Shown here: piece by piece, positions 21,380-31,684 of the stretch
Numbering within the stretch: position 1 is the first letter of the stretch
Layout of the letters: each line of letters opens with the position of its first letter
From: Paramacrobiotus richtersi
Taxonomy: Eukaryota; Tardigrada; Eutardigrada; Parachela; Macrobiotidae
Direction: 5' to 3'
NCBI GenBank assembly: GCA_034698045.1
Contig: JAQGAU010000223.1
Coordinates: 1 to 34,025 of the forward strand
Length of the DNA stretch: 34,025 nucleotides
The notes under the pieces: generated by a model
Database searches by the model: none
What the model saw: only the letters and a program-made list of their open reading frames with translations
Told to the model about the DNA's origin: nothing
Program-made: the position numbers and the translations under genes

Positions 21380-21389
21380 TATATAAAGG
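21380..21389 (+). promoter_or_regulatory. TATA box of the capsid transcription unit
   Basis: TATATAAAGG, a canonical TATA box, 234 bases before the major capsid start and just ahead of the Arg-rich frame. A transcript starting about 30 bases later would carry both. Confidence 0.6.
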
Positions 21390-21432
21390 TCTGAATGCAG
21401 TGAATTCACATTCTGTTATGTGTGTTAGTTAA

Positions 21433-21597
21433 CTAGTTTCAAAAACGGCTCGCCGAAAGCATAGAAGACGGATTATCAAGCGGACCATTGTGCAATCAAC
21501 TGTTGTTAGAAGGTTACCAAAACGAAACCGACGTCGACGTCGTAGGCGAAGTTATCGTACAGGACTATTGAAAAGGTCACGCGGGGTAAACCTTTAG
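21433..21597 (+). CDS. Arg-rich core-protein-like peptide (adenovirus pX-like)
   Basis: A short open frame ending in TAG at 21595-21597, just before the major capsid gene. Among its last 50 residues about 19 are Arg and 5 Lys, with a run KRNRRRRRRRSYR. Adenoviruses encode very basic condensing peptides (pX/mu, pVII), and adintoviruses have a comparable short basic frame near the capsid genes, so a DNA-packing role is likely. Translation start is not resolved. Too basic and well placed to be chance, but expression is unproven. Confidence 0.5.
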   Translation, partial: LVSKTARRKHRRRIIKRTIVQSTVVRRLPKRNRRRRRRRSYRTGLLKRSRGVNL

Positions 21598-21613
21598 CTT
21601 CGATAAATTAAGA

Positions 21614-23127
21614 ATGTCATCTTTAAAAACGCAATCTACCGTGGAGGTATTTCCCGACGAGTTGCAACTCTTTGACCCCCCCATTTCTCAATCAATAATT
21701 GAGTCTAGCCACACAATGAAAATTCTTCCTCTGAACCCTGCAGTAAACAGTTCGGAAGTGCTAGAGTTTTCAATACCGTCCACAGAGTACTACCTGGACT
21801 TGTCAGACGTAATGCTCTATATGCAGTGCCGAATTCTAGATAAGGATAATACTAAAAAACTCGGTGTCGTAAAAGCTGCGACAGCAACTGTTAAAAAGTT
21901 GAAAACTGAGCCAGCTCCTGCAGTGATCAGTAGCACACAGTCAACAAACCAATCTGCGCCTATAGCTCCGCCTTCTCAGTCGTCTGACTATACAGTGAAC
22001 CCGCTAGCAGATACAACGACAGCTGATATTGTCGGCAGCCTATCTCCTGAAGAGAAAAGTTATTACAAAAGCAAAATTAGCGATACGGGTGTTCGAGACG
22101 CAGCACCTGTAAACTTATTATTTTACATGTGTTTCGAAAGGGTAGAAGTCGAGCTGAATGGTACTCCCTTCATTGTGAGCTATAATAACTACGGCTACAA
22201 GAGTTTTTTCCATACCCTTTTGAATTATTCCCGCGGTGTAAAACAGAATTTATTGTGGAATGTGCTGTGGTTCAGGGATAAACTGAGTCGTGTGCATCCA
22301 CAAAATAGTTTTGATAGTCTATCTCTTACAAACGCAGAGCAAAACGAAGGTCTTATTGCCCGCTATAATGTGACAAAGGAAGGTAGAGATTTTGAAATGT
22401 TTGGGCGTATTAAGCATGAACTGTTTTTGATGGAAAAGTACTTGTTGCCCGAAATAACCATCAGAATTAGACTGTTTAAAAGAAACCCGTCTTTTTTCCT
22501 AATGTCGGATGATCCAACCCCAAACTATTATTTGGATATTACAAAAATACATTTAAATGCTCGTTTTATTAAAGTTTCTGCTAAAACTCATGATCAGCTG
22601 CATAAACGGCTGGCTTCCCAACCAGCAATATACAAAATTTATTCAGCTTCGCAATGGTTACGCATGAAGCGTATCTTGGAAACTTCAAAAAAAATCCCTT
22701 AAATTTCCAACATTTTGATCTGGAGGAAATCACGCTTATTGTCGATAACCAAGTGTACACTTTCAATGTCGATTTTACAAATGGTCACTATGCTGTTCTT
22801 TACACATCATTAGCGTGTCACAGCGGAAACAGAGACTACTCCTGCTCTTACGATACATCTTACAAGGACATACGCTACGGAACGGTTAGCTTGTTTGTTT
22901 TGTAAGTATAATTCCCATAGTGATTCTGTGTTTTACAGAGCATTTTCCCATTTGACCTTACACCTAACCACGACACGGACGATATACCGGTGGAACGCAA
23001 GCACGTAGCGCGTTTAGAACTCAAGTTTGCGAAGGCCCTGAAAGAGCCAGTTGAACTTTTAATGTTTTATGAGCAGCCAAGGATATTTCAAATTGATAAG
23101 CATAAGAAGTTTATTAATGTCCTGTAA
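21614..23127 (+). CDS. major capsid protein (double jelly roll)
   Basis: ATG at 21614, MSSLKTQSTVEVFPDELQLF. The first part has the family opening (F...DLF-like, then a long beta-strand region EFSIPSTEYYLDLSDVMLYM), a Ser/Pro-rich loop, VNLLFYMCFERVEVELNGTP, and later FEMFGRIKHELFLMEKYLLP and YYLDITKIHLNARFIK, all usual for Polinton MCPs. The end near 23127 carries IFPFDLTPNH...RLELKF, the expected terminal strand set. It lies in a few open segments over about 1.5 kb; short introns may account for that. It would form the icosahedral shell with the minor capsid protein. Confidence 0.78.
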
Positions 23128-23150
23128 CGCCTTGCTGTGCACTGTGTTGT

Positions 23151-23765
23151 TTATTCATTAAAATGCTGCTGAAAAATGCGAAAAATATTACGCGACAACA
23201 ATTCTGGACAGAAAAGCGAATTCAAACGAAAACAGTGTTCGAAATCTTCGAGTAAAACATGATAGGTCGAGTCAACTTTTCCCAGGTCATCAACTATTAC
23301 AGACGCAGGATCCACAGTTTTTCGCTTAATCATCCTACGCAGGGAATCCATTGGTTTCAGGTTAAGATAAAATAACAAATCCGGTGTATGGTTTCCAACA
23401 CCCATCTCGATACTTTTTAACCACGATAATTCATGTCCGCGCGCATAACCGTAGGCAAGATCAGAAATGAGATAACGGTCCACAATTACAATCTTATTAT
23501 CAGTCAAATCTTGTTGAATTGCACGATTAATTAAAGACCGATGTGCAGCAAGCATCAGATACGTCGCTGATAAATTAATCGACTCACGGGAGGACAAAGC
23601 TTTCTCGATACTAGAAGAAAGGTCACTTGAAAAAGACTGACACGAATACAATGAAACAGCATATCCTAACCCGACAACTGCGTTCTTCAGTTCAAGAGAC
23701 TGTTCAGTCTTACCCGTACAATTCAAGCCTTCAAATACGATCAAAAACGGTTTCAATGTTGCCAT
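23151..23765 (-). CDS. tmk: thymidylate kinase (dTMP kinase)
   Basis: ATG at 23765; 204 residues, full length for the family. The P-loop FEGLNCTGKT is at residues 9-18, the DRYLISDLAYG motif (DRY, nucleotide-base binding and catalysis) lies mid-protein, and PDLLFYLNLKP precedes the Arg/Lys-rich lid (LRRMIKRKT). It makes dTDP from dTMP, a step that limits DNA synthesis in resting cells. A TATTTAAAT box is at 23810-23801, and AATAAA on the minus strand overlaps the stop codon. It is convergent with the major capsid gene and sits near the RNR R2 gene, consistent with a nucleotide-supply module. Some large DNA viruses also carry TMK. Confidence 0.88.
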   Translation of the reverse strand: MATLKPFLIVFEGLNCTGKTEQSLELKNAVVGLGYAVSLYSCQSFSSDLSSSIEKALSSRESINLSATYLMLAAHRSLINRAIQQDLTDNKIVIVDRYLISDLAYGYARGHELSWLKSIEMGVGNHTPDLLFYLNLKPMDSLRRMIKRKTVDPASVIVDDLGKVDSTYHVLLEDFEHCFRLNSLFCPELLSRNIFRIFQQHFNE

Positions 23766-23800
23766 GATCAAATGTGCATGAGGCAGGAATATTACAAGGG

Positions 23801-23810
23801 ATTTAAATAG
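23801..23810 (-). promoter_or_regulatory. TATA-like box of the thymidylate kinase gene
   Basis: CTATTTAAAT on the minus strand, 36 bases before the start codon. Confidence 0.45.
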
Positions 23811-23826
23811 CAAACGGAACAAGTGC

Positions 23827-24519
23827 TCACTGTTTTGGTTTAGGGATTAGGGCGTTGCGCATTTGCGGGAAACGGTACAGACTCGTATCAGAAGAAATGG
23901 TCATAGCCAGGTCAAAGATTGCCTCGGCACTGTCTTTATTTTGAATCAGATATTCCATTGCCAGAGTAGCGAAAACAAGCTTCTCGGTTTCACGTGCACG
24001 TACATTCTTATCCCACTCCCTTTCAAGTTCAGCGGTTGGAGCCAAGTACAGATTAGTGCACAAATCGGACATTTTTTGCAGGCGGTCACGGATATAATTA
24101 GAGTCTAAGAACTGATTCTCACTCGCTTGTGGTACAACCGTCTCGGACATGACAGGCGGAGGAGAGATGGGCTGAGCAGACTGATTGTAAGGATTGTGAT
24201 AATCCGGAATAAGATGCGGTTGGACAGCTTGTGACGTTTCTTGTGACAGAGATTGGTGATTGGATTGGGTGACAGAATGCGCTAGCGGAATGATATAGCT
24301 TTGCGCACTTGGCTGACCGATAGGCAGATTATACCTTCCAGGTGGATAATTAGGTTGTAAATACTGACTCATCCAGCTATTATGGGCAATTTCTATGGAT
24401 TCAACGGGATGTTTCAATCTTTGATCACGGCCGGTCATCGTTCCTAGCACTTTTGTTAACTCGATATTTTTGTCAACAGTCGCTTCAGCTGCAGGATAGT
24501 AGTCGCTACTGTCACACAT
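23827..24519 (-). CDS. unrecognised element protein, Gln/Pro/Ser-rich
   Basis: ATG at 24519; 230 residues, open throughout. Residues 1-50 are mixed and mildly charged. About 50-140 are low-complexity, rich in Gln, Pro, Ser and Tyr (QPNYPPGRYNLPIGQPSAQS). The last 90 residues look helical (DRLQKMSDLCTNLYLAPTAE, then ETEKLVFATLAMEYLIQNKD). No domain recognised. Position beside the capsid genes, and a disordered middle with a helical end, would suit a virion-associated or scaffold-like protein, but that is a guess. A good TATA box lies about 48 bases upstream. Confidence 0.7.
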   Translation of the reverse strand: MCDSSDYYPAAEATVDKNIELTKVLGTMTGRDQRLKHPVESIEIAHNSWMSQYLQPNYPPGRYNLPIGQPSAQSYIIPLAHSVTQSNHQSLSQETSQAVQPHLIPDYHNPYNQSAQPISPPPVMSETVVPQASENQFLDSNYIRDRLQKMSDLCTNLYLAPTAELEREWDKNVRARETEKLVFATLAMEYLIQNKDSAEAIFDLAMTISSDTSLYRFPQMRNALIPKPKQ

Positions 24520-24566
24520 GAAAACAAGTGAAAGTCAAACCAACTAAATTTTAGTCCATATCGTCC

Positions 24567-24574
24567 TTTATATA
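24567..24574 (-). promoter_or_regulatory. TATA box of the 230-residue gene
   Basis: TATATAAA on the minus strand, within CGGCGTATATAAAGGAC, upstream of the ATG at 24519. Confidence 0.6.
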
Positions 24575-24653
24575 CGCCGTTTTTCGGTTGGTACAGAAAT
24601 TAAAACCGATGGGGATTAAGCGGGTGATAACAGTTGTCCATTAGCCATAATCC

Positions 24654-24660
24654 TATATAA
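24654..24660 (+). promoter_or_regulatory. TATA box of the ribonucleotide reductase gene
   Basis: TATATAA, 34 bases before the ATG at 24695. It stands back to back with the minus-strand TATA box at 24574-24567, about 80 bases away, forming a divergent promoter. Confidence 0.6.
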
Positions 24661-24694
24661 ACTATGGTTTTGACACATAAATTAATCCGTAAAC

Positions 24695-25717
24695 ATGGAG
24701 CAAAGCCATGACCTTTCTGAAACAAACTCATCACAATCACCGGATGAACCGGAACCAATTTTGATACCGTCTTGGAAACGTTTAGTAATATTTCCCATTG
24801 AATACCCTGTTGCTTGGGCATACTATAAGAAGGCGGTAGCCTCAATCTGGTCACCTGAAGAAATTAACCTGTCCCATGATGTGCGACAGTGGACAGCGCT
24901 GCTAGAACACGAAAAAGGTCTTTTAGGGAACGTTCTTGCCTTTTTTGCAGCTTCCGATGGAATCATTATGGAGAATTTAGCCGAAAACTTTTTGATCGAA
25001 GTTCAGACGCCGGAGATGAGAGCATTCTATTCATTCCAGATTATAATGGAAAATATTCATAGTGAAACGTATTCCTTGCTAATTGACACATATTTTCAAG
25101 ATACTAAAGAAAAACTACATCTTTTACGTGCTGTTGAAAATAACGACAATATTAAAAAGAAGGCCGCTTGGGCAACACGTTATATTCGTGATACCGTACA
25201 CCGTTCGTTTGCGGAGAGGTTATTGGCTTTCGCTTGCGTCGAAATGATCTTCTTCTGCGGCGCTTTTGCCGTAATTTTTTGGTTTAAAAGCCGTGGGCTG
25301 TTGCCCGGCTTAACTTTTAGCAATGAACTTATTTCGCGCGATGAGTCATTGCACGTTGAATTTGCCTGTTGGTTGTATTTGGAACTTCGTAACAAGCTAC
25401 CGGAAGATGTTGTCTACACAATGGTTACTGATGCCCTAAACATCGAGCTTCAATTCTGGGAAGACGCTTTCCCTCACCCGCTCTGCGGTCTCAATGCATC
25501 ACTAATGAAATCGTATATTAGATTTGTTGCGGATGTGTTATTGAAAATGCTTAATCTGCTGCCGTTATTTAACGAGCCGAACCCGTTTCCCTTCATGGAG
25601 TCAATTTCCTTAGAAGGAAGGACAAATTTCTTTGAGCGGCGTGTTTCCGAGTATCGGAAGGCACATGTTGGACAAGACGCAGCGACAACGACCTTTACCA
25701 CAGATGTTGACTTTTAA
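24695..25717 (+). CDS. RRM2-like: ribonucleotide reductase small subunit (class I R2)
   Basis: 340 residues, open throughout and close to the length of eukaryotic and viral R2. Family motifs: the SIWSPEEINLSHD segment, the MENIHSETYSLLIDTY block with metal-binding Glu and His and the radical Tyr, the ACVEMIFFCGAF block with a metal-binding Glu, and NELISRDESLHVEFAC with Glu and His. Strong similarity to animal R2 (GLTFSNELISRDE). The C-terminal tail FTTDVDF keeps the acidic-aromatic ending through which R2 docks on the large subunit. No large subunit is in the window, so it would work with the host's R1. It makes deoxynucleotides for replication and pairs in function with the nearby thymidylate kinase. 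Probably captured from an animal host or related virus. Confidence 0.93.
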   Translation: MEQSHDLSETNSSQSPDEPEPILIPSWKRLVIFPIEYPVAWAYYKKAVASIWSPEEINLSHDVRQWTALLEHEKGLLGNVLAFFAASDGIIMENLAENFLIEVQTPEMRAFYSFQIIMENIHSETYSLLIDTYFQDTKEKLHLLRAVENNDNIKKKAAWATRYIRDTVHRSFAERLLAFACVEMIFFCGAFAVIFWFKSRGLLPGLTFSNELISRDESLHVEFACWLYLELRNKLPEDVVYTMVTDALNIELQFWEDAFPHPLCGLNASLMKSYIRFVADVLLKMLNLLPLFNEPNPFPFMESISLEGRTNFFERRVSEYRKAHVGQDAATTTFTTDVDF

Positions 25718-25727
25718 TTTCAGTTTT

Positions 25728-26237
25728 TTATTTTATTGATGTACGAAAAGATTGTAATAAAAACATCAGTTCGCAAAAGGAAAGTTCACATACCAATGCA
25801 TGCGACCATGACTGCTTTTTAAGAAACCAAACAGAACCAATATTCTCCCACTTATCAACCCATCTGCAGTGTGGGTAGCAGCACTGCAGCACATTCGTAG
25901 GATAAAAGTCATGCTCAATAAGCCAATCAATATCGTTTCTATCAGGCAACTCCACCGTCAATGTCCTGTGACGTGCATTCCAGGTACGGCGTCGTCGTGC
26001 GTGCATTTGGATAGGGTCGATATTTGAAAATTCTTGTATATCTTGGCACTGTCGCTCATAGTGGTGTGCAATGGTCGACGTATTACTAGCTTGGAATTCT
26101 TTGTGACAGTGACAACATCTCACGGTGTTTCGGAAGTTATATCCCGCGCACGCAAGCCTGAACCGATCCCAGTAAGACTCGCTCGCCATTAAGTAAAACG
26201 CATCTCTTCGTGCTTCGACATCTGTTGCGCTTTCCAT
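25728..26237 (-). CDS. BIR-like zinc-binding protein (divergent IAP)
   Basis: Start taken at the ATG at 26237; 169 residues. Residues 10-64 read R-R-D-A-F...F-R-L-A-C-A-G-Y-N-F-R-N-T-V-R-C-C-H-C, then HH and a Cys, which follows the BIR layout (Arg, aromatic, A-G-[FY], CxxC, His, Cys), though the CxxC-to-His gap is shorter than the usual 16. Residues about 100-150 (DWLIEHDFYPTNVLQCCYPHC, then QSWSHALVC) look like a second diverged copy. Between them is a basic stretch (RRRRTWNARHR). A role in blocking apoptosis is suggested by the IAP further right, but BED-type zinc fingers are an alternative. TATAAAAG lies upstream at 26291-26284; poly(A) signals sit at the stop. Confidence 0.5.
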   Translation of the reverse strand: MESATDVEARRDAFYLMASESYWDRFRLACAGYNFRNTVRCCHCHKEFQASNTSTIAHHYERQCQDIQEFSNIDPIQMHARRRRTWNARHRTLTVELPDRNDIDWLIEHDFYPTNVLQCCYPHCRWVDKWENIGSVWFLKKQSWSHALVCELSFCELMFLLQSFRTSIK

Positions 26238-26283
26238 TTTCACGAGAAGGGATCATCTGACAAACATTGGATACACTAATCGG

Positions 26284-26291
26284 CTTTTATA
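26284..26291 (-). promoter_or_regulatory. TATA box of the BIR-like gene
   Basis: TATAAAAG on the minus strand, 47 bases before the ATG at 26237. Confidence 0.5.
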
Positions 26292-26344
26292 CGTCGATCA
26301 TAACCCATAATTACCATGTAGTGCCGCCCACTGGTTGATGGGGG

Positions 26345-26352
26345 TATATAAG
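26345..26352 (+). promoter_or_regulatory. TATA box of the DNA polymerase gene
   Basis: TATATAAG, about 54 bases before the ATG at 26406. It is divergent with the TATA box of the BIR-like gene. Confidence 0.6.
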
Positions 26353-26405
26353 AGCAATGCGAGTGTCAATCAGGATCTTGCTTACTGTAAATAAAGTGAC
26401 ATGAC

Positions 26406-29400
26406 ATGGATAGCGTCAGCGAACAGATGGGTGAAAACAAGCTAGCACGATTGTACGCAAAGTGCAAAACATTTAGCGATGCATCTGCTTTGTATCGACG
26501 CACCCGGTTCATTTCATTTTCCTACAGACTGTACTTTAGTCACGTTAAACACTTATCCTCGAATAGTCAGGACAATGAACTGACGTCCGTGATCGATAAT
26601 CCTTCTGACTATTACTCACTAATGGCAATAACATCTCGCCATAGTAAAAAATACAATGTGTGGGCGGGAACCTTTAAACTGGAAATATCGCAGTTACCTG
26701 TCCAGGGTGTTGACAATGTTTTGCCGGTTTTTTTAGCTGTTTTAGAAGATGTTTTCAAGAATCTGCGCAGTTATATACCGAATAAGGAAGACCTGGTCAG
26801 CATTGTGCTTGAATCTACACAGCTTTCACACCCTATTCAAATTAAACTGTCGGCACAGGACCAAGTTAATGCCGAAATGTTTCTGTACATGATCGCCAAC
26901 GTCTTGACATCTAAAACGGAATTTTCATTAAATGTGCCGGTTTTTATCAATTTGGTTCGAATACCTCGACAACCGTCTGGAAGTGGCAACAAGAGTGAGC
27001 GTCACCACCGCAACTTTTTCAAGACGCAGCGAAGCGGTGGCATCATAAACGTGAAAAACAGCGACGAATTGTGTTTCGGGCGAGCTTTAGCCATTGCAAT
27101 GGCTTATGCTAATAAACTGCACAAGACAGATCAGCGTCAGTGGCAGCGCTTGTGTGACGGCCGTCTTCTACTGCAGAAAGTCGAAGCGCAAAAACTCTAT
27201 TTGCAAGCAAAGGTGCCTCTGGATGCGGTATCGTACGAACACTACAAAATGTTTCAGGATATTCTGCACCCAAGATACTGTTTGATAGTGTGTACGAGCC
27301 CTGACCAGGATAACGGGATCATTTTTCGCGGATGTGCTGCTTCGAACGCTACCTACCTGCATATTTTTCTGTTCAAAAATCATTATTCTGCCATAACCAA
27401 GCCACCCAGGTTTTTTGGAAAACGAAAGCAATGTCCGCATTGTTTGCGGTATTTCGTCCATTTGAACAACCGTGCGTGTCTGAAAAAATGCTTTGACTGT
27501 AAGCGTCTCAAATGTTCAGCTGGAAATGCAGTAGATTGCAGTGACTGCAACCGCACCTTTAAGAACTCTACCTGCTTTGCTATACATCAAACAAAACGGC
27601 CTTCTGGACTCAGTGATTGTGAAACCCGTAAAACATGCCCCGATTGTCGAATCGTGATCTGCGATCGAAAAACTCGTCATCTCGATAACCTTACCCATAC
27701 CTGTGGCGAATTCTATTGTCGGAGCTGTAAATTGGTAGTCAATTCAATGCATCGGTGCTTTATTTAGGTGCACAAAGCCAGCCCAAAGCCTGAAGGACCT
27801 TTCTTGTACTGCGATTTTGAGGCGGACATCAGTAAAACTCAACACGTTCCCATTTGCGCTGCTGCAGTAAACGATCATGGAGAAGTTGTGACCTTTTTCG
27901 GATGGAATGCCGGCTCAAAATTTTGCCGGTGGCTGTTCAACAAACGACATAAAAACTTTATTGTTATTTTTCATAACCTTATGGGTTATGACGGTAACTT
28001 TATAATGCAGTATCTGCATAAGGAAGAAATTTGGCCTACCGTTATTATGCGTGGATTGAAATTTCTACAAATTCATGTAAAACATTCACGAACAAGGCTT
28101 GTGGCGGCGGCGTTATGATTGTATGAATTTTACAGGTTGCCGAATACAATATCGTACTACGGGACTCGTTAGCATTCCTGCCCATGAGTCTCAGTGAAAT
28201 GCCAGCGGCGTTTGGTTTCCAGGGGACAAAAGGATGCTTTCCTTTTTTATTTTCTTGCGAACGCAACTTTAACTACGTTGGAGCTATTCCTGACGAACGG
28301 TTTTTTCTAGTTTCGCACATGAAGCCTAAAGAATTCAGCAAATTTAAATCTTGGTATGACAATGAGCGAGCGATAAACACTCTATGGAGTTTTCAGAAGG
28401 AAATCTTGAAATACTGCAGCAATGACTGCCAGGTACTAGCTAATTACCAAGTGCTTGCAATTTTATTACTTTTAGCCTTGCCGCAGGTTTTACGGCAAGC
28501 GTGCCAGCGTTTCTGTGAAAGCATGAAAAGTCTTACAGGAGGGTTTAGTCCCTTGGTGGAGTCAGTTTCTTTACCTAGCTTTGTTAATATTGTTTACCGG
28601 GCCCGTTTTATGTCGCCGCAAAGCATTCAACATTTCACCTTTCGTGATCTGCAGACCCACCGAACCTATTCGTACGAAAGCCTAGAGTCGCTACATTATA
28701 CTAGTCTGCAAGAAAAAGTACATATTCGACACGCGAGAAACCACCCTGATGGGGAAACACGTATTGGGCGCTATCACGTTGACGGGTTTTCAGAGGATAC
28801 TAATCAAGTGTTTGAATACCACGGTTGCTATTTCCACGGGTATGCTACACCATATTATGTTCAGTAGATTAGTAAAGTTAATTACTTTGTTTAGATGCCC
28901 AGTTTGCTATCCTGGTCATACTACAGCATTCGGTGGACAAAACATGTGGCAGCTGTTACAAACCACTGTTTACAAACAGAAATTTCTTGAATCCCGCGGA
29001 TTTACTTATCGGTCCATCTGGAGCTGTCAATGGAAACAGCTCAAACGTCAATCACAAGTTCAGACGCTACTCGCTAGCTTTACACATGTTCAGCCAATGA
29101 ATGTTCGAGACGTGTTATTTGGTGGTCGAACAGAAGCGTTCCGTCTGCTTGCCATCGCTGATACAGACAAACATCAACACATTTCGTACATGGACAAGAA
29201 CTCGCTATATCCAGCCGTGTGCAAACAAAAGGATTATCCAACTGGCCTACCCATAAAAGTCTTAACGAATTTCGCTTCTATTGATCAATATTTTGGCATT
29301 GCGCATGTCAGAGTGCTTCCCCCTCAACACTTACCACTTCCAGTTCTGCCTCAGCGCATTAACGGCAAGTGCATGTTTGTACTCTGCTGGAGATGCGCGG

Positions 29401-30434
29401 AAGACAACATTAGCAGATGCTCTCACAGCGATGAGCAGCGGTCTTTCAACGGGGTGTACACCACGCCTGAAATCAGCCTTGCTCAGGCGATGGGGTATAC
29501 AATTCTTAACGTCTACGAAATCTGGCATTATCCTACAAAAGGCGATCTGTTCTCCAAGTATATTACTACGTTCATGGCCGAGAAAGTTGCTGCTAGTGGC
29601 TATCCCGAGCAGTGCGAATCAGACGAGGCTAAACTTGCATATATTAAAATGATTAAGGAAAAAGACGGGGTTGATGTTAGCCCTGACCGCATGCAGTTTA
29701 ACGCTACCAAACGCTTACTCTCGAAACTAATGCTAAATACACTGTGGGGCAGGCTTGCTATCAAAGACAACAAGCCCCGGTTTGAATACATAAAAACACC
29801 CAAGAGATTTAATGAACTCTTCTACTCTGGACTACATGCCGTCACCTATGTTGACATTATTAATGAAGATGTACTGCAAGTACAGAGCGTTTACGAGCGT
29901 GAGGTGGACAACTATGATTTAAATTCTAATGTGATTGTTGCCGGCTTCGTTACCAGTTATGCTAGAATGGAGCTGTACGAAGGCATGAACGTTGTAGGTA
30001 TCGATCGCCTGTTGTACGTGGATACCGATTGCGTCATAGCAATAGAGGGACCCGGTCTACAATCTGTGCCCGTGGGCGAGGGACTAGGTGAATTCAAGTC
30101 CGAAATTGGGGATGATCAAATTCTACTTTTCGTATGCGGTGGACCGAAAATGTACGCCTATCGTACCAGGAAAGGTCATACATCATTTAAATTGAAAGGA
30201 ATCACAATCAATAGAGGCAATATGGAAATGTTTACTCCTGAAACTCTGCAGGAAACGCTTCAAAATCCCGAGTTAGTTCAGTATGTAATTGATCCCTACA
30301 AGATTTTTCGCATTAAAGGAAAATGGCAGCTAGAAAGTCGAGAATACAGTAAACAGATCCGGTTTACGTTTGATAAACGTGTGGTGACAGAAAGTTTCAG
30401 AACTGTGTCCTTCGGATATCTGGAGCCTATATAA
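26406..30434 (+). CDS. protein-primed family B DNA polymerase (PolB)
   Basis: About 4 kb. The N-terminal 450 residues have the NSDELCFGRALAIAMAY motif common to Polinton PolB, then a Cys/His-rich zinc-binding region. The proofreading exonuclease has LYCDFEAD (Exo I), HNLMGYDGNFI (Exo II) and KYCSNDCQVL (Exo III). The EYHGCYFHG motif belongs to the protein-primed subfamily. Polymerase motifs are YMDKNSLYPAVCKQKDYP (A), SKLMLNTLWGRLAIK (B) and LLYVDTDCVIA (C). All catalytic blocks are present and in order. It copies the linear element, priming from a terminal protein. The gene lies in several open segments; there may be short introns and perhaps one or so interruption. Otherwise it looks whole. 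Confidence 0.9.
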
Positions 30435-30448
30435 CGGGACCCGTTCGG

Positions 30449-31258
30449 GTGTCACATGCAACAAAAATGTACGAGCAGGTTTCCTTTGATCCTCTTCTTA
30501 TTCACCCGTTCAACCTCGTATGCAGTTGCCCCAGTCAAGGAGGAAAAACCTACTGGATTTCGAGATTGCTTCAGCTGCGCAAAATTGTTCCGTTTCCAAA
30601 AAAAATTTTTTTTATTTATTCATACGATTCGCCGATTTTTAAAGTGATAAAAAAGCATACTAAAAATGTTGTTTTTATTCAAAATATTCCTGATAATATA
30701 GCTGAAGAAACCTTTACTAACAAATGCGAACCTTCGTTAATTATTCTGGATGATCAAATGCAAAACATAAATAAAGATGTCGCTTCTCTGTTTACGCGTG
30801 GAACGCACCACTTAAACCGTTCGATTATTTTGACTGTACAAAATGTTTTCTACCAGTCACCTATGATGCGAACAATATCAGTAAATTCACATTATTTGGT
30901 TTTGTGGAAACAACCACGCGACATGTTACAAATTGAAATTCTAGCCAGGCAAATGTTTCCACGCGGTATTAGCTTTTTTGTCGATGCCTATAAAGAGGCT
31001 ACAGCACGTGACTATGGTTACTTGTTCCTGGACTTCAAGCCATGCACGCCCGACTTTTTACGTGTTCGTGGTAGCATACTGAAGGAAGAAGAATACCAGT
31101 ATCAATCCGTCTATGTTATAACTAGCTCAAGCATGGAACAGTACGCGCTGGTTCCAATAAAGCATTTGAAAGAGAACGCCAAAAAATATGTGCGACAGCA
31201 GCCAAAGAAGACTAAGAAGAAGCGGCAACTAAAACGGAAGAAAGATGTACCAGAATAA
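30449..31258 (+). CDS. genome-packaging ATPase (FtsK/HerA type)
   Basis: 269 residues, open throughout; a second Met (MYEQVSFDPLLIHPF) may be the true start. Walker A is in CSCPSQGGKTYW, Walker B in SLIILDDQM, and ILTVQNVFYQ serves as the sensor-like strand that follows in A32-type ATPases. The Lys-rich C-terminal tail (QQPKKTKKKRQLKRKK) is also usual. It pumps the replicated genome into the capsid. It starts 15 bases after the polymerase stop, and AATAAA at 31303-31308 follows its own stop. Confidence 0.88.
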   Translation: MSHATKMYEQVSFDPLLIHPFNLVCSCPSQGGKTYWISRLLQLRKIVPFPKKIFFIYSYDSPIFKVIKKHTKNVVFIQNIPDNIAEETFTNKCEPSLIILDDQMQNINKDVASLFTRGTHHLNRSIILTVQNVFYQSPMMRTISVNSHYLVLWKQPRDMLQIEILARQMFPRGISFFVDAYKEATARDYGYLFLDFKPCTPDFLRVRGSILKEEEYQYQSVYVITSSSMEQYALVPIKHLKENAKKYVRQQPKKTKKKRQLKRKKDVPE

Positions 31259-31302
31259 CTTAATAGCTTGTTTTTCTAGCTTGTCTTCTTACGCGTTTAC
31301 CA

Positions 31303-31308
31303 AATAAA
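31303..31308 (+). terminator. poly(A) signal after the packaging ATPase
   Basis: AATAAA about 45 bases after the ATPase stop. On the other strand AATAAA (31343-31338) marks the end of the convergent PC4-like gene, so the two transcripts nearly overlap. Confidence 0.6.
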
Positions 31309-31342
31309 GAATGCATCCGTATTTGTTTCTGAGATTGTTTAT

Positions 31343-31684
31343 TCATTCAACATCGCCATCGTAGCCATCATCAGTTTCACTACTGTTTAAAAATTTTACC
31401 GCTTTACAGCCAACTTTTTGCTTAGAAACGGCACTAATTTGAGCAGCTCTTTTACCGACGGTTGCACAGCGTTTGACCGTGGCAGGACGGGCGTTTTGCT
31501 TTTCTTGCCACAGTTTGACTTGGTCGGATAGTTTTCGCAATGCCGTGATCATTTCCTGTAGGTATTCTAAAGGAAAATAGAATCCACACCTGGTGGCTTT
31601 ACATCCTCCTTGTGTGGTCGAGTTGGTAATAAGGCGTAGGTCGATCCGTGGCTCGGTTGGCTGGAAAGTGCTCAGGCTTAGCAT
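31343..31684 (-). CDS. PC4-like ssDNA-binding/transcription cofactor
   Basis: Start taken at the ATG at 31684; 113 residues. The block PRIDLRLITN...CKATRCGFYFPLEYLQEM then ITALRKL follows the PC4/Sub1 fold: a strand with I-D-[IL]-R, a basic turn, G-x-x-[FL]-x-L at the start of the helix, then a helix ending in hydrophobics. PC4 binds single-stranded DNA as a dimer and helps RNA polymerase II initiation. After the fold come a basic stretch (ARPATVKRCATVGKRAAQ) and an acidic tail (SSETDDGYDGDVE). A role in the element's transcription or as an ssDNA-binding protein in replication is inference. The match is by pattern and moderate. Confidence 0.5.
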   Translation of the reverse strand: MLSLSTFQPTEPRIDLRLITNSTTQGGCKATRCGFYFPLEYLQEMITALRKLSDQVKLWQEKQNARPATVKRCATVGKRAAQISAVSKQKVGCKAVKFLNSSETDDGYDGDVE

